This document shows, piece after piece, positions 1-14,700 of a DNA stretch of 64,000 bases. The stretch's first letter is position 1. Each line of letters begins with the position of its first letter. The stretch is from Phymorhynchus buccinoides. Lineage: Eukaryota; Mollusca; Gastropoda; Neogastropoda; Raphitomidae. Made by a program: the position numbers and the translations under genes. Below the pieces are notes generated by a model. The model saw only the letters and a program-made list of their open reading frames with translations. It had not been told where the DNA came from and did not search any database. The stretch is from assembly GCA_017654935.2 (NCBI GenBank), contig CM065706.1:4854117-4918116 (forward strand), read 5' to 3'.

Positions 1-227
1 CCAAAGTCGCATTTTAGCACCACAGTGATTTAACACCTATGTCACTAAAAGGCATCAAATTGGGGTCTATTATCCAAAGACCCTATTGTCTTAGTTTTGG
101 GAAGTAAGGATAGACCTTATTTTATATATGTCACAGAAGAATCCCCAATACTGCAGATGGATTTTTTTCTCTACCCAGGTAAATTTAATGGACATTTTTG
201 GCTGAAATATGGCTGGCGGTGAAAGGG
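1..227 (+). mobile_element. TTAA-flanked MITE, family A, cut by window edge
   Basis: The right end TGGCGGTGAAAGGG is followed by TTAA at 228-231. Its last 43 bp are tandemly duplicated, with a second end at 270 and TTAA at 271-274. The family has inverted ends CCCTTTCACCGCCA and TTAA duplications, as expected for piggyBac-type elements. Related copies: 13401-13639, 17488-17700, 19299-19665, 34659-34900, 45415-45996. Confidence 0.8.
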
Positions 228-515
228 TTAATGGAAAGCTTTGGCTCAAAGATGGCTGGCAGTGAAAGGGTTAAGTCAGGCGAGACTTATTTTCACCATT
301 ACTGAGGTAACTAAATCCTCTTGTATCCCCCCCCCCCCCCCAAATAAAATCCATGGGATCTCTAACTTACAAAATGTTAGAGTGGGGGTGGGGGTGGGGA
401 GATGGGGTGGGGGTGGGTGGGGCTAATATTTAGCTAACATAACTAAAGTAATCCTAAAAGAACAATGGTAGACCAGAATGAAAGGTAGTTACACATCAGA
501 AAATCTCCAACCAAC

Positions 516-574
516 CTCTGTAAACTTCAGTCCAGTTTCCTCTTCAAACTCCTGATGCAGCTCTTTGTATTTGG
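516..574 (-). CDS. KDM1B: KDM1B exon e11 (59 nt, amine oxidase)
   Basis: With the base carried over from e10 this reads [20 protein letters not shown], matching the family segment after the DFHFNALLD helix. The acceptor is TTTTCTCAG and the donor is GAG|GTTGGT. Phase 0 on leaving. It is the last exon seen; the catalytic C-terminus should continue beyond base 1. Confidence 0.85.
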
Positions 575-2156
575 CTGAGAAAACACATACATTTTTTTGG
601 TCTGAATCACTTTTAGTGGAAGGACGTTAAATTGAGCAACAACAACACACACACACACACACAACGATATGGTTAAACATGCCTAATACTTCCAAGATTA
701 AAAACAGGTTACCGTAAAAACTGGACTATAAGCCGCACCTGTATATAAGCCGCATCCCTTAAATTGACAAAATATTAGGTATTTATTCACATATAAGCCG
801 CACCAGTTTATAAGCCACAGAGAAAATTGTATGTGCACAAAGCAACACAAATATAGAAATGATCCTATCAGAACATGAGTATTTAAAGTTCTCAGACAGG
901 TACTCAGACACTTTCAACATGAGATTTGAATCTATTGATTACTAAAACCAGTTTTGAGTCTAAAGAAGCTCAAAATAGGCTGAAGAATGTGGCCAGAAAC
1001 AGATTTAATCATACTGATAAATGTAGAATGGAGAAAAAAAATCCACAGATAAGCTGCATCAGTCTATAAGCCGCATGGGCCAAAGTTAAGGGGAAAAGTA
1101 GCGGCTTATACTGACACAAGGCATGTAACAGACTGTCGACATGAAAGTCCATGTGGCAACAAGACAATACCAAAATACTACAGACAAACCCCCATTCTAC
1201 GACCCTCTGTTAAGCGACCACCTCTCATTTGAGACCGGATTTGTTGGCACGGATGCATTTTACTATGTAAATGACCTCTCTTAAACGACTTCCTCTAAAA
1301 CGCGACTTACGACCGCCATTTTGTTGGTTTTTACGACCGTTGTTGTCATCTGCATAGACTTCGAGCAAAGGGAAACAACCATGGTCAAGGGCCTGAAAGC
1401 GGAGTCGCTTCCCTTGTTGTAGAAAAGATGGCGGAAAGCGTAGGAAAAGCACGAAAACCACTGACTTTGAACAAGAAAACCACTGACTTTGGACGAGAGT
1501 GGAGGTGATTAACAGAAGTCGGCGAAGTGAAACTGTAATACATCGATTGCACAATCCTATGGAGTTGGAAAGACCCAAATCCAGTTTTAATATGTCATTG
1601 TATGTGTGCATGAAGAAGAGAGTATGAACTGTGCTGAACTTTTTCTTTCTACGGCTGCCAGTGAAAACCTCCGTCATACAACCCCTCCAATTTACGACCG
1701 ATTTTTCCGGACATTTTGGAAGTCTTAAAATAGAGGTTTGTCTGTATATGCCATACTTTACTGCACTATATGATGCAAGCTTACACTTATCTATATCTCA
1801 GCACACACAAAAAACCCCAATACCAAACCAGTACCTAACAAACCGACGTCCTGCTTCAAGCCCACTCTGTGCTAACACAAAGCGTTTCACAGAACGATGA
1901 AATAAAAGTCTATTTGGTGACAACACTATGCAATACAGGATAATGTAATGCAAACACAATATGATACAACACAAGATTAGTAATAATAATAATAATTTCA
2001 CTGACATAGCGCAATAAAAATCATGCTAAAAGCAAGCTCTCAGCGCTTTACAAACATTGATGAAACCATATAAAAATATAAATAAAAAATTAACACATTG
2101 ACACACCATGTTTCATAACAATGATATAGAATAATAGGAACATTATTTAATAACAC

Positions 2157-2238
<82 letters not shown>

Positions 2239-4482
2239 CAGAGAGGAGGTGGAGGGGTCAGGGTTAGGGGGAGGGGTCAGGGTTAGAGTTAGACAGACAA
2301 AAAGGCGGAGACAAGTGGGCAGGGCAAACTTTGACAGGAGTAAGACGGAGAGGCAGAGAGAAAGAGAGAGAGAGGGGGCAGGAGGGAGCGGAAGGGAGAG
2401 AGAGAGAGACAGAGGGGAAGGGGGGGGAGAGGAAGAGAGAGAGAGGACAGGTAGACAGAGCGCAAGGAAACCAAGAGAAGATAATCACGTAATAGTACCT
2501 AACAAACTGACGTCCTGCTTCAAGCCCACTCTGCGCTGACACATGACGTCCAACAGAGCGTTGAAGTGAAAGTCCATGCGTGCCGCTGTCGCAGGGTCCA
2601 CCGAGTTGTCCCCCCTGATGCCGCCATTCGGCTGCAGCAGCTGGCAACGCTCCCGCACTTTGTGCACTGATGCCCCCATCTAGGGGAAAGAATAAAAAAT
2701 TAAAAAATTGAGAGAATCAAAACGGGTAAAGCGAAACTGAAGGGACTGAAATTTTCATTTACGCACAGAGTACGTACCGTACGAGTTCATGCGTTGGCTG
2801 GGTGAGTGTGTACCCCCCCCCCCCCCTCCCCTTTAAAATCGTAGAGATTGTAAAGAAGTCGCGTCATGATTGCGTCATTTAAAACATTGTAAAGGAACCA
2901 ATGAAAAGTCGAGAAATCATTCACTCCTGCCCGATGATTTCGGTTTGTGCAGACGACGAAGGAAGGAATTCCCGCAGCGATCGGTAAAACGTGCGGGCAG
3001 TTCTGCAAATATGCGGGCGTCGGCCCGCGCTTAAACCCGATTATTGCGTGAATGAACAGATTTTTGGGGGGACTGTACCAATCCCGCACCCTAGAATCAG
3101 CTTTGCATTAATAACAATCATCAATCAATCACCAATATTATTCAATACCCCCCCCCCCCGTGGGGATACAGGGGGGTCTTTTGTATAAATAGTTCCCGCA
3201 CCTTCTGGAAGTTCTTGTGGTGGTACTATAGCTAATGAGGTTTAACCGAGGCGTGGTTACTGCTACACATATCTGTATTATTAAAAATTCGGGACTTTAC
3301 TGGTTTAGCACTGCCTCCAGGCATTGCCTCCAGTATTGTTCCCACCATCTTTGTATTTACAAATGCCCCACATGACCGAAAGGCCGAAGAGGGCGTAAAA
3401 CCCTATTTTCACTGGAAGTTCTGTGCTTGTAATTTCCTCTAATCTGTCACTCTCTTTGACTCCGCCTTTTCCCTTTGCTTACTGTCATCTACTATCTTTC
3501 TGCGTTACCGCTCCATTCTCCTAGCCTTTTTTTCACGAAACACTTTCAAAAAGATTTCCTCCAGCCGAAGTCGGACTTGCTGGGCCTAACTATTTCTTAG
3601 TTAGGCAGCATAACGGCAGCATGACGCATCTGCGCTCATAATTGACAGGAAACTGTCTGAGCGATCGAAGAAGAAGAATCCAATACCAACCTGGTATGCC
3701 ATCAGGGCCAAAGGGTTGTTGACGGCGTCGGCCATCAGCTGAGCTCCGCGGGAGACGCACACCCCTCCCTCCTGCTCCCCCACTTCGTCCCACACCCTGC
3801 CTCCGACACGACGCTTGCTCTCCAGAATTTTCACCTGAAAACCCCCCCCACCAAAAGCAAAGGTTAACTCATTCTCATACCAACGATTTTGAATGATTAA
3901 AAAACACTCACAAATCACTCAACATACACACAAACAAAACAGACATACACAAAAAGAGAAACGAAGAAAAGAAGATTACAGTATTTTTTTAACTTTTTAG
4001 ACATATGGAAAGGGTAGATCAGACTTTTATATATATATATATTGACTTTATATAGAAAAACTCCCTACAGCAATTACATTTCTGCCTTTTTTTTCCCAAA
4101 CAATCTTCCCAATTTCCTCCTTTGAGCTCCTCCGAAATTAGAATGTGTTGGCTGCGTGCAGCAGGGAGACCAGTGAAAACTGAAAACTGGACACATACAT
4201 ACCTTACACATTATCAGATTATGGCCTGGGAACCAATCAATCAATCAATCAAAATATTTATTGTCTTTAAAACATAAAGAAATTCTTTGTCTGGCATGCA
4301 CATAAAACACATATACAAATAGAGACAATAAGACAATATACAGTAAATACATCATAAGAAATAAATTACAATACAATATAACACACACACACACACAACA
4401 CACACCACCCTCACACCACACATCCCTCCCCTTCCCCACAACATATTTTTCAAAAACTCCACCCTCAACCATGCCTTTCCCC

Positions 4483-4525
<43 letters not shown>

Positions 4526-5708
4526 TACATACATACACACACAACACAGAAGAAGAAGAAGAATTCAGTTCCCAACATGACCAAAAAGGCATAATGCACT
4601 AATAAATCACTTTCAATGCTGTTCGAAAGAAAAGATTGCACCCCCCCCCCCCCCCCCCCCCCCCAAAAAAAAGAAGAAAACTTCTGCCTCAGGAAAGAAA
4701 TCCTCTATCAGAATTCTTCATCCTCTGAAATTTGTATTTTCCTCTGACAGTTCTGATGCCTGCACACGATACACACATATTGCGCGTGCGTGCACACACA
4801 CACACATGCGCATGCACACACACACACATACAACTCAATCAGCATTTGAAATGCTCACCTTGAGTCCAAAGTCTTTCAGGCGTCGAGCAGCTGCAACACC
4901 ACTAGCGCCCGCCCCAACGACTAGAACATCACACTGCAACAGACATTTCAACCTGCTAGAGAACTGTATCGTCCTTGCTACACCGCTCAAATAGGGTGTG
5001 GGTAGGTGGAACAACAACTAAAGTCACCTACCGTATTTTCCCGACTATAAGGCGAAACTTTTTTTCCTAGACTGAGACCCCTGCGCCTTATGTGCCTCTG
5101 TGACTACAAAGTACCTAATCAAGTCAAGTCAAGTCAAGTCAAGTATACTTTATTATCTCAACAGAGAAATTACATTCAGGTGCAACATCAAATCATTTTA
5201 AAAACATATCACAAAACAATCGCAGAAAGCACGATAACATTAAGACACATGGGATTAAATTAGGAACATATTTAAAGCAATCAACAACACAATCAACAGA
5301 AGCATAATAACATACGCCTAATATTAAGATAGTAACATTAAGATACATGGGATCAGATTATGAGCATTCAAACCAAGACTACAATTATCAACCAAGACCA
5401 CCATTTCACAGAGTATCGCTGCACATCATGAATAAATTACCGTATACATCTCTTTAAAATGGGATTACATTAGAAGCATTCAAGTTAAGATCACTGTATC
5501 ACAAATATTACAAATCGTGAATAATTAATTATACATGTATCTCTTTAAGAAAGCATGGCAAATCAGTATATTCACATATTATAGGCCTACATTTTATAAG
5601 TATTGCATGAAAACACACACACACACACACACATACACACACACACACACACACTCCTACCCCATCCCTCATCACCCGCTTACACACGCACACCGGCTCA
5701 CACACAAA

Positions 5709-5764
<56 letters not shown>

Positions 5765-8700
5765 TATATATATATATACACACATGCACAACCACTGGAA
5801 AAATGGATGGACTGAACAAAGATTCAGGAATTCAAAAGGTGGATGGACTGCGGAACAAATGATTTTTGTGCTCTCGTTTTGAGCTTGAGGGTTCTGAATC
5901 TGCGCCCTGAAGGCAACAGCTGATAGTACTGAGCTAGGACATGACTATCATCATTCACAATCTAATACAGACAAACCCCTATTTTACGACCCTCTGTTAA
6001 GCGACCACCTCTCATTTGAGACCGGATTTGTTGGCACAGATGCATTTTACTATGTAAACGACCTCTCTTAAACGACTTCCTCTAAAACGCAACTTACGAC
6101 CGCCATTTTGTTGGTTTTTACGACCGTTGCTGTCGTCTGCATAGATTTCGAGCAAAGGGAAACAACCATGATCAAGGGCCTGAAAGTGGAGTCGCTTCCC
6201 TTGTTGTAGAAAAGATGGCGGAGAGCGTAGGAAAAGCACGAAAACCACTGACTTTGAAAAAGAAAACCACTGACTTTGGACGAGAGTGGAGGTGATTAAA
6301 AGAAGTCGGCAAAGTAAAACTGTAATATCGATTACACAATCCTATGGAGTTGGAAAGACCCAAATCCAGTTTTAATATGTCATTGTATGTGTGCATGAAG
6401 AAGAGAGTATGAACTGTGCTGAACTTTTTCTTTCTACGGCTGCCAGTGAAAACCTCCGTCATACGACCCCTCCAATTTACGACCGATTTTTCCGGACATT
6501 TTGGAAGTCTTAAAATAGAGGTTTGTCTGTATTGTGGACATTTGGGAAGTCTTAAAATAGAGGTTTGTCTGTATTGTGAACATTTTGGAAGTCTTAAAAT
6601 AGAGGTTTGTCTGTATTGTGAACATTTTGGAAGTCTTAAAATAGAGGTTTGTCTGTATTGTGAACATTTTGGAAGTCTTAAAATAGAGGTTTGTCTGTAT
6701 TGTGGACATTTTGGAAGTCTTAAAATAGAGGTTTGTCTGTATTGTGAACATTTTGGAAGTCTTAAAATAGAGGTTTGTCTGTATTGTGGACATTTTGGAA
6801 GTCTTCAAAATAGAGGTTTGTCTGTATTGTGAACATTTTGGAAGTCTTAAAATAGAGGTTTGTCTGTATTGTGGACATTTTGGAAGTCTTCAAAATAGAG
6901 GTTTGTCTGTACCTAATAATACTGGCAATTGTTTAGTCCTTATCCCTAAGTAATCTCTGTAAGGAGAAAACAAGACAGTGTCTTTACCTGTGCGGGGGAG
7001 TGGAGGTGAAGGGAGGGAGGCGGGGAGACCAGACCGACGTTGATGTAGTTGGCGGCGGTGAGGAAGGCGAGCACTTCGTCCATCAGAAACATGCAGCATG
7101 CACGATTCAACCCCCGGCAGATCAGACGACGCTCGCAGTGCTCGCGACTCAGCCACTCCTGAAACAAAGAGGAAAGGTCAAGAATTAAAATTCTGACAAT
7201 CATATATCCTTCATACAGTTTTATTGTCTGTTCCCCCACCCCTCCCCCCCACTCCCCCTGTGGGGAAACCGGGGGGTCTTTAGTACAACTAGTTCCCCTA
7301 CCTTCTGGAAGTTCTGTGCTTGTAACTTCCTCTAATCTGTCACTCTCTTTCACTCTTGCCTTTTCCCTTTGCTTTCTATCATCTACTATCTTTCTGCCTT
7401 ACTGGTCCATTCTCCTGCCTTTTTTCTAGAAACACTTGCAATATTGCAACACTACAAGAATCTTGCTCATTTAATTTTTTTTTATTCTTTTGTGAATGAA
7501 TAACTGCATATTATTATCTCTAATATAATACGCTAAGGCCCAAAGTGTACAAGAACGTAAAAACTCGGATACCGCGTAAATGTCAGACTGTTGCTGGCCA
7601 TACAGTTCCAGAAGAACGCGTTGGGACGCGATTCCGCGATGTCTGGTTCAAAATTTTGCTTTTGAAAGTTGATTTTGAAGGCAAAATGCATGAAATTTCT
7701 TTGACATTTTGTGTCGTCTGCGTCGCCCGAGCTGTGTCGGAAACTGCCGAATCTACCTTGGAAAACATGAAGAATGCCGAACCTGTGTTTCATAACCCCC
7801 CTCTCTCTCTCTCTCTCTGTCTCAGTCTATCTGAGAATGAGTATCTGTCTCCCCTTCTCGCTCTCGCACAACGACAACAGTGCTAATAAAGTTTGTCACT
7901 AAGTCACGCAAAATTTGCTCAAATCAATACATTGCTTCCAGTATTGCATCTTTATTCTTTAGTATGTAGTAAGGGGAACTCTCTTACATTCACAGACAGC
8001 ATGTTCTATCAATGAAAGATTGAATAAATTATCTTTGCATTTCATAAATTTTATTTCTGGACCGTGCTATCTAGTAGTATTTTATTTCTGTGCTTACGAT
8101 ATTAAACGAGCACAGAATCTAACACAATTCAAAAACCTCCTCGATAAATACACCAACATCTCAAAACTGCAATATGAGCATGACTAAAAGGCAGATTTGC
8201 CCCAAACAAAATATAAAAACCTCTCAACTGTGTGCAAAAGTTCAAACAAAAATGAAAGGACAGTGAAGAGGCCCGCGAGGCCTAATGTCCTAACTACCCA
8301 GACCTGTTTACCCCCTACACAAGTCTTGAGAAGTCTGGATAGTTGAAATGAGTAGTTTGGGTGCAAAATGTGTAGTCCTATTCATTAACCCTCTCACGGC
8401 TGCATACGCCAGATCCGACCGATTTTGTCTTTACCATTGGCTCCCGTAGCCCCCGATTGCGCCCGCTGAACGCCCGGTCTAGTAGTTTCACTTTCACTTT
8501 TGCCCTACCCACAATGCAATATACTAAGTTAGTTCTTCCTGTTCCTGACTCTCAGTGGTCCGTTTTTGGTTCTTACAGCAAGGGAAAGGACCCACTAGTC
8601 TTTTTGAACGGATTTTTCGAAGTGACCCCAAATTGTTTTCTTCTTTCCACGTGACGTGCGCAGTATTGACTCGGCGCGATGCTCGGAGCGCCATTACGGA

Positions 8701-11700
8701 TTTTTTAATTCCAATTCATGGTTTGTTGTGTGACAGTGTGTTAGCTTTGGAATGAAAATATCATCATTGCTATTCAATATGCATCTTTCAGAAATTAAAT
8801 GTGAGTTAAGACTTTATTCTGGGTGATTTTTTTTAAATAAAAGATTTGGTGTGACGTTCGGAGTTACTTCCCATCACTTGGTATTCAATATAGATTATCG
8901 GTTCGATTGATCAGAGTGAGAGGGTTAAACCATCAAACAATGTTCACTGAAAATGAGTAAATAGAGCATTATTTTCAATTTGAAAGTAGTAGTAGAGGTC
9001 CAAATTGAGTAGAATACTACTCGAAAAGAGTAGAGTAAACAGGTCTGACTACCTGACCTGACCTGACCTTAGCATTCTGCGCCCACAAAGCCATGACCAG
9101 GTTTCGAATCGCCAGGTACATGTAAGGCTGATGCTCGGCCACGAGAGGAAAGGCGTTGATTTCGTCGGCCCCCATCATGTCTGGCATGACGCTGCAGGCC
9201 AGCCTGGCCCCCTCCGACAGCACGAAGGGGCTGAGGTACTCAGTGCATGGGAAAACTGAAACAACACACACATACAAAAATCAATCTTCAACTACAGTAG
9301 AAAGGGGGGTTGCGTACTCCTTAACCCTGCGAGACCCGCAAGACATTTGAACCTCCAAAAAACGTTCGTTGTCTGGTTCGCGTAACGCCCGATCGCGCCC
9401 GCTGAACAGCAGGTCTAGTAGTTTCACTTTCACTTTTGCCCTACCCAGAATGCAATGTACTAAGTTAGTGCTTCCTTTACCTGAGTCTCACTGATCCGTT
9501 TCCGGCTTTTACAGCAAGGGAAAGCACCCACTAGTCTTTTTGAACGGATTTTTCAAAGTGACACAATTTTTTTCTCTTCTTTCCACGTGACGTGCGCAGT
9601 ATTGACTCGGCGCGATGCTCGGAGTGCCATGATGGATTTGTTCCCCAATTCATGGTTTGTTGTGTGACAGTGTGTTAGCTTTCGAATGCAAATATCATCA
9701 TTGCTATTCAAAATGCATCTTTCAGAAATGAAATGCGAGTTAGACTTTATTCTGGGTGATTTTTTTTTAATGAAAAGATTTGGTGTACGTTCGGAGTTAA
9801 TTCCCTTCTCTCTGGGGACTGGGATCGATTCTCGGTTCGAATGGTTGGGAGTCATTGGGTTAAAATGACGTGATTCTCTACAATCTGTACTATTTTAAGG
9901 TGGGGTACGTGCGTACCTCACCAACGCGCAGACCCGTTTCTACTCTGTATCCCAGACAAACAAAGTCTCAATATAAAATGATTATAATAATGTTGTTGTT
10001 GTTGTCTTACCCTGGCTTAAAGACTCCAGGGATCATCCCAACAGCCGAAGAACTTGAACACTATGGTACAAGTGCACCAGCCAGGTATGAGAACATTACG
10101 TGTGTGACCGGTTTTTTGATTACCCCGCCACGTGGGCAGCCACACTCCAACTTCGGAGGAGATTATAATAATGATAAGTCTATTTAGCAACAAATGACAG
10201 TACTACAGTGGATCCACTGTGGTATTGAAGGCAATGAGCAGGCTGACAGAATGGCAAAGCTGGGTGCAAAAGACGAGCAACAGAACAACCCTGTCTGCCT
10301 CACAGAGATGAAGACCATCATCGAGTCTCTGCACAGGACGCCCCAGAAACAGGACAGCTACCACCTGCTACCCAGATCACAGCAGGTGGTCATCTTCTGC
10401 CCGAGGACAGGGCACAACAGACTGAACCAGCATCTGTTCAGGAAGATGCATGCTGTGCCGTCCCCCATGTGTCCCTGCGGAGAAGCAGAGCAGGACACGG
10501 CCCACATCCTGCAGGACTGTGGGAGCCGCCGGCCGCTGAGGGAGGAGATCTGGCCAACACCGGAGCCCCTCCAAGACAAGCTGCACGGGTCTGTGGACAC
10601 CCTGCAGAGGACCGCCAATTTCGTCTCAAGATCTGGACTCCAAAAGTGATCGGCGATCGACAAACAAAACAAAACAGCTGTTATGATGAACGCACCCGTG
10701 GGCTTGCTTTTCCTGACGTGCAGGATGGGGTCTGTGGGGCTATGGCCTACTCCATCGGGGTAGTAGCCCAGCAGCATCAGGGCCGCGGGGGAATCCTTCA
10801 GATACGGGGGCACCGTCGTCTGCTTCAACCAGATTGTCTCCTCTACGTAGGCCACACGCTGCAAGGGCAAAACAACAGAAAACATGTTTTTAACCCTTTT
10901 GAACCAACATCAGAGCAGCCGGAGAATCCTTTCGTTACTGTCGTCTGCTTCAACCAGATTGTCTCCTCTACGTAGGCCACACGCTGCAAGGGCAAAACAA
11001 CAGAAAACATGTTTTTAACCCTTTTGAACCAACATCAGAGCAGCAGGAGAATCCTTTCGATACCGTTGTCTGCTTCAACCAAATTGTTTCCTCTACGTAG
11101 GCCACACGCTGCAAGGGCAAAACAACGTAATTTTTTTTTTTAACCTTTTTGAACCAACATCAGAGCAGCAGGAGAATCCTTTCGATACTGTCGTCTGCTT
11201 TTATAGCCAGATTGTCTCTTCAACATAAGCCACCCTCTGCAAGAATCAAAAGCATGGACATTTTTAAAAAAAGTACTAAAAATATTTGTAGCACTCTCAG
11301 CAAAAATTGCAGTTAATTTCAAACATGCTACGTACAAAATTATGGCTTTGAGATACCACTGTCGCTTGCTTCAGCCAGAATGCTTCTTCAACATAGGCCA
11401 TACTCTGCAAGAGCAAAACAATGGAAAGCATCTTAAACCTTTGCACCAACATCAGGACAGCCAAGGAATCCTTCAGATATGGGGGGCACCGTTGTCTGCT
11501 TCAGCCAGATTGTTTCCTCTATGTAGGCCACTCTCTGCAGGAATTAACAACACAGAAAAAGACTGCGAAAAAGTAGAACATGTTTAAATCAACAACAGCC
11601 TGCATTGAGCATACGTGTACGATATGCATTTATGATTTGTACTTTGTAGGTAGGTTTGTTTCAGCCAGATTGTCTCTTCAACATAAGCCACTTGTTGCAA

Positions 11701-14700
11701 GAATGAAAAAATACAACAATAAAAAACCCACAAAATAAAAAAGTGCAGAAAATATCTGAAGCAACTCTCAGCAAAAATTGCTGTTCATTTCAAACATGCT
11801 ACATACAACATTATGGCGTTGAGATAAGAGGGCACCGTTGCTTGCTTCAGCCAGATTGTTTCTTCAACATACGCCAGTCTCTGCAAGAACGAAAAGCATA
11901 GAAAAAGACTAAAAAAAAATGGAGAATGCTTGAAGAAATTCTACTCTTTGCGAAAAGTGCTACAGCTCACTTTTAACAAGCCAAACAAAATTCATGGCTT
12001 TGAGTTAGGGCTGGGGATGGCGGTGGGGAATGGTACCGTCTTCTGTTACAGCCGCATAGTTTCTTCAACATTGGCCACTCTCTGCAAGAATGAGAAGCAG
12101 AGAAAGACTCTGAAAAATGGAAAATGTTTGAAACAACTCTACTTTCACCAAAACGGGTACAGCTCAGTTTGAACACGCCATGCGCCACACAAACTTATGA
12201 TTTGAGTTGGTGAGTGAGTGGGTGGGGTTGGGCGTAATAGCATTGCAGTCTGCTTTAGCCAAATTACCTCTTCAATGTAAGCCACTCTCTGAAAGAATGA
12301 AAACATAAAAAAAAAGCAGAAAAAGTTAAAAAAACCAGAACAAGTTTATGGTCTACTTAAAATATATTGATTCTTCTTTGAGCGCCCAACTTGAATAAAA
12401 ATGAAAAACATAACAGAGCAAAAAGCAGAAAACATTAGAAGGAATTTGCGTACTAGGTTTGCTTTCAGATCAACTGACATACATACAGACACATACACAA
12501 CCCATACCAACAGGCAACATCCACACATAATCTAATAAACAACAAAAATCGTAACCTTACCTCGTCTTCCGGGTTTGAGCAAGCATCCTTTTGATTCAAT
12601 TTCTGGAAAAAAGGGACAAGAAAATCAAAAGTACAGTTAAGTTAACGGAATTGAACAATGGGGGAGAACTCTCTTTTTAATTAACTCCACTCCACCAAAG
12701 TTGATTACGATGCCAATCAACTAGCAATGAGTGGATCAGAGCCAAAGGGAGGCAAACAAAGCATCATTCTCAATAAAGAATGTGCAAAGGTCGTTAAGTT
12801 AGTTATTCTATTATAGTCCCAACAGCTATGGTCATCTCAGGACTGTCACCGCGTATTCAACCACGCATAGCAAAACACAATTCAATGCGATGGCTTGGAG
12901 TCAAAACAGACTATCTTTAGATAGTCCATTGACATATTATTGAACTTATTACGAAAACTAATAACATGTATAAAAAAAGACTGCTGAAATATAAAAAGCA
13001 AAACCACCTTTTTATATTTCTGCAGTCATTCTTTGATACAAGTCATTAATTTTTGTAATAAATCCAATAATATGTCAATAGACTATCTAAAGATAGTCCG
13101 TTTTGACTCCAAGCCATCGACTGTTATTGAATCTTAACAACGTCTCAACAACCTGAAAACATAAAAATACAGTACAATTCGTAACATGACACCTCCATCA
13201 TTGCACCCTATAGTCGATAAATCTAGACAGTGCTGGAAACCTCGAGCCATTCCACTCTACTTATCCGATCCAGTGTACTGTTTGTGTGTGTGTGTGTGTG
13301 CGTGTGCGTGTGTGTGCGTGTGCGTGCGCGTGCGTGTGTGTGCGTGTGCGTGTGTGTGCGTGTGTTCACACCCTGCTTCAAACCACTACCATCATATCTT
13401 CCCTTTCAATGCCAGCCATTTTTCAGCCAAAACGTTCCATTAAACTTACCTGGGTAGAGAAAAGATTTCATCTGCAATATTGGGGATTCCTTTGTGACAT
13501 CCATAAAACAGGGCCTGTTCTTACCTACCAAAATTAAGAACATAAGGTCATTGGATAACAGACCCTCATTTGATGCCTTTTTAGTAACATGGGTGTTAAA
13601 TGATTGTGGTGCAAAGAGGCGACAGTGGCGATGAAAGGGTTAAATCTGTCTTTTTACTTTCACTGTCTCATTTATTCATGACTTCTACTCACACTACCTC
13701 ACCTCAATGGTCAACCTATGGCGATATTTTTCACGCCAGAGGGCAGTCAATGCACTAGGGGCTTATCACGCGATTTTCTTACTTGGGCGTAGTGAGAGAG
13801 AGAGAGTGATGGTAGGACCACTCACTGTCTCTCTCTCTTTCTTTATCCCCAACTAATAATAGAGAGAGGATTAGCCCCACACGAGCGTCATGCCCTCTGG
13901 TGTGAGAAAAATCGCACTAAGTCTCTCATTAACCCTCTCTTTTCATTCTGATATCTATTCAGTTTTTTGTTGTCATCTTGCTTTTAAACTCTGTCTCTCT
14001 CTCCCCACTAACCCCCAGTCTGATGAAAGCTCTACGAGCGGAAAGCTTGCTTCTTCCCTTTTTCTCCCACCTTGATCAGCATCACCCAACCCACAACGAG
14101 TTTCCCCATTCTACCATTTTCTTCCTATCGGATCCAGGTTAAAAATCAAAATATAATATTCTACCTTGATCAGCATCACCTGGTTAGTTTCCCCATTCTA
14201 CCATTTTCGTCCCTATCGGATCCAGGTTAAAAATCAAAATATAATATTCTAAAAAGACTACCATAATTTTCGGACTATAAGGCGATATTTTTTTCTCCAA
14301 TTTTGACCTATGCGCCTAATAAATGAGGGCGCCCTATAGTGAACAAAATCGTGCGAAGAGAGGCAACGATTGCCGTACTCAGTACAGTCTACTGTGAGTC
14401 ACAACATTGAAAGTGTTAACGAGTCGCCGATACGACAAATACTCACGTTAAAATGCTTCTAAATCCCTATTATCATCCGAGATACCGTCCAACAGATGCC
14501 ATAACCATTCATTGGATGTAAAAAAACCATCGCTGTAGAGCTTAAAATGCCATAATCCTACCAGTTTTCGCGAAGAAAGTCCAAACACAACAATCGGAAG
14601 TCGCAAAAACGGAAGTTTCGATTGTTTGAGAAGGGAGCCAACTCTCGTTTACGACAACAATAATGGCGGTCAGTAATCGTTTACAGGACGTGTACGGGCT

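Noticed and set aside
6434..6832. 124-138 residue ORFs ([14 protein letters not shown] repeats)
   Set aside because: Translation of a 42-bp minisatellite made from a transposon end; no independent coding evidence.
10194..10649. Intact host gene for an RNase H-like protein
   Set aside because: It lacks the catalytic N-terminal part of RNase H and has the Cys motif typical of LINE ORF2 ends.
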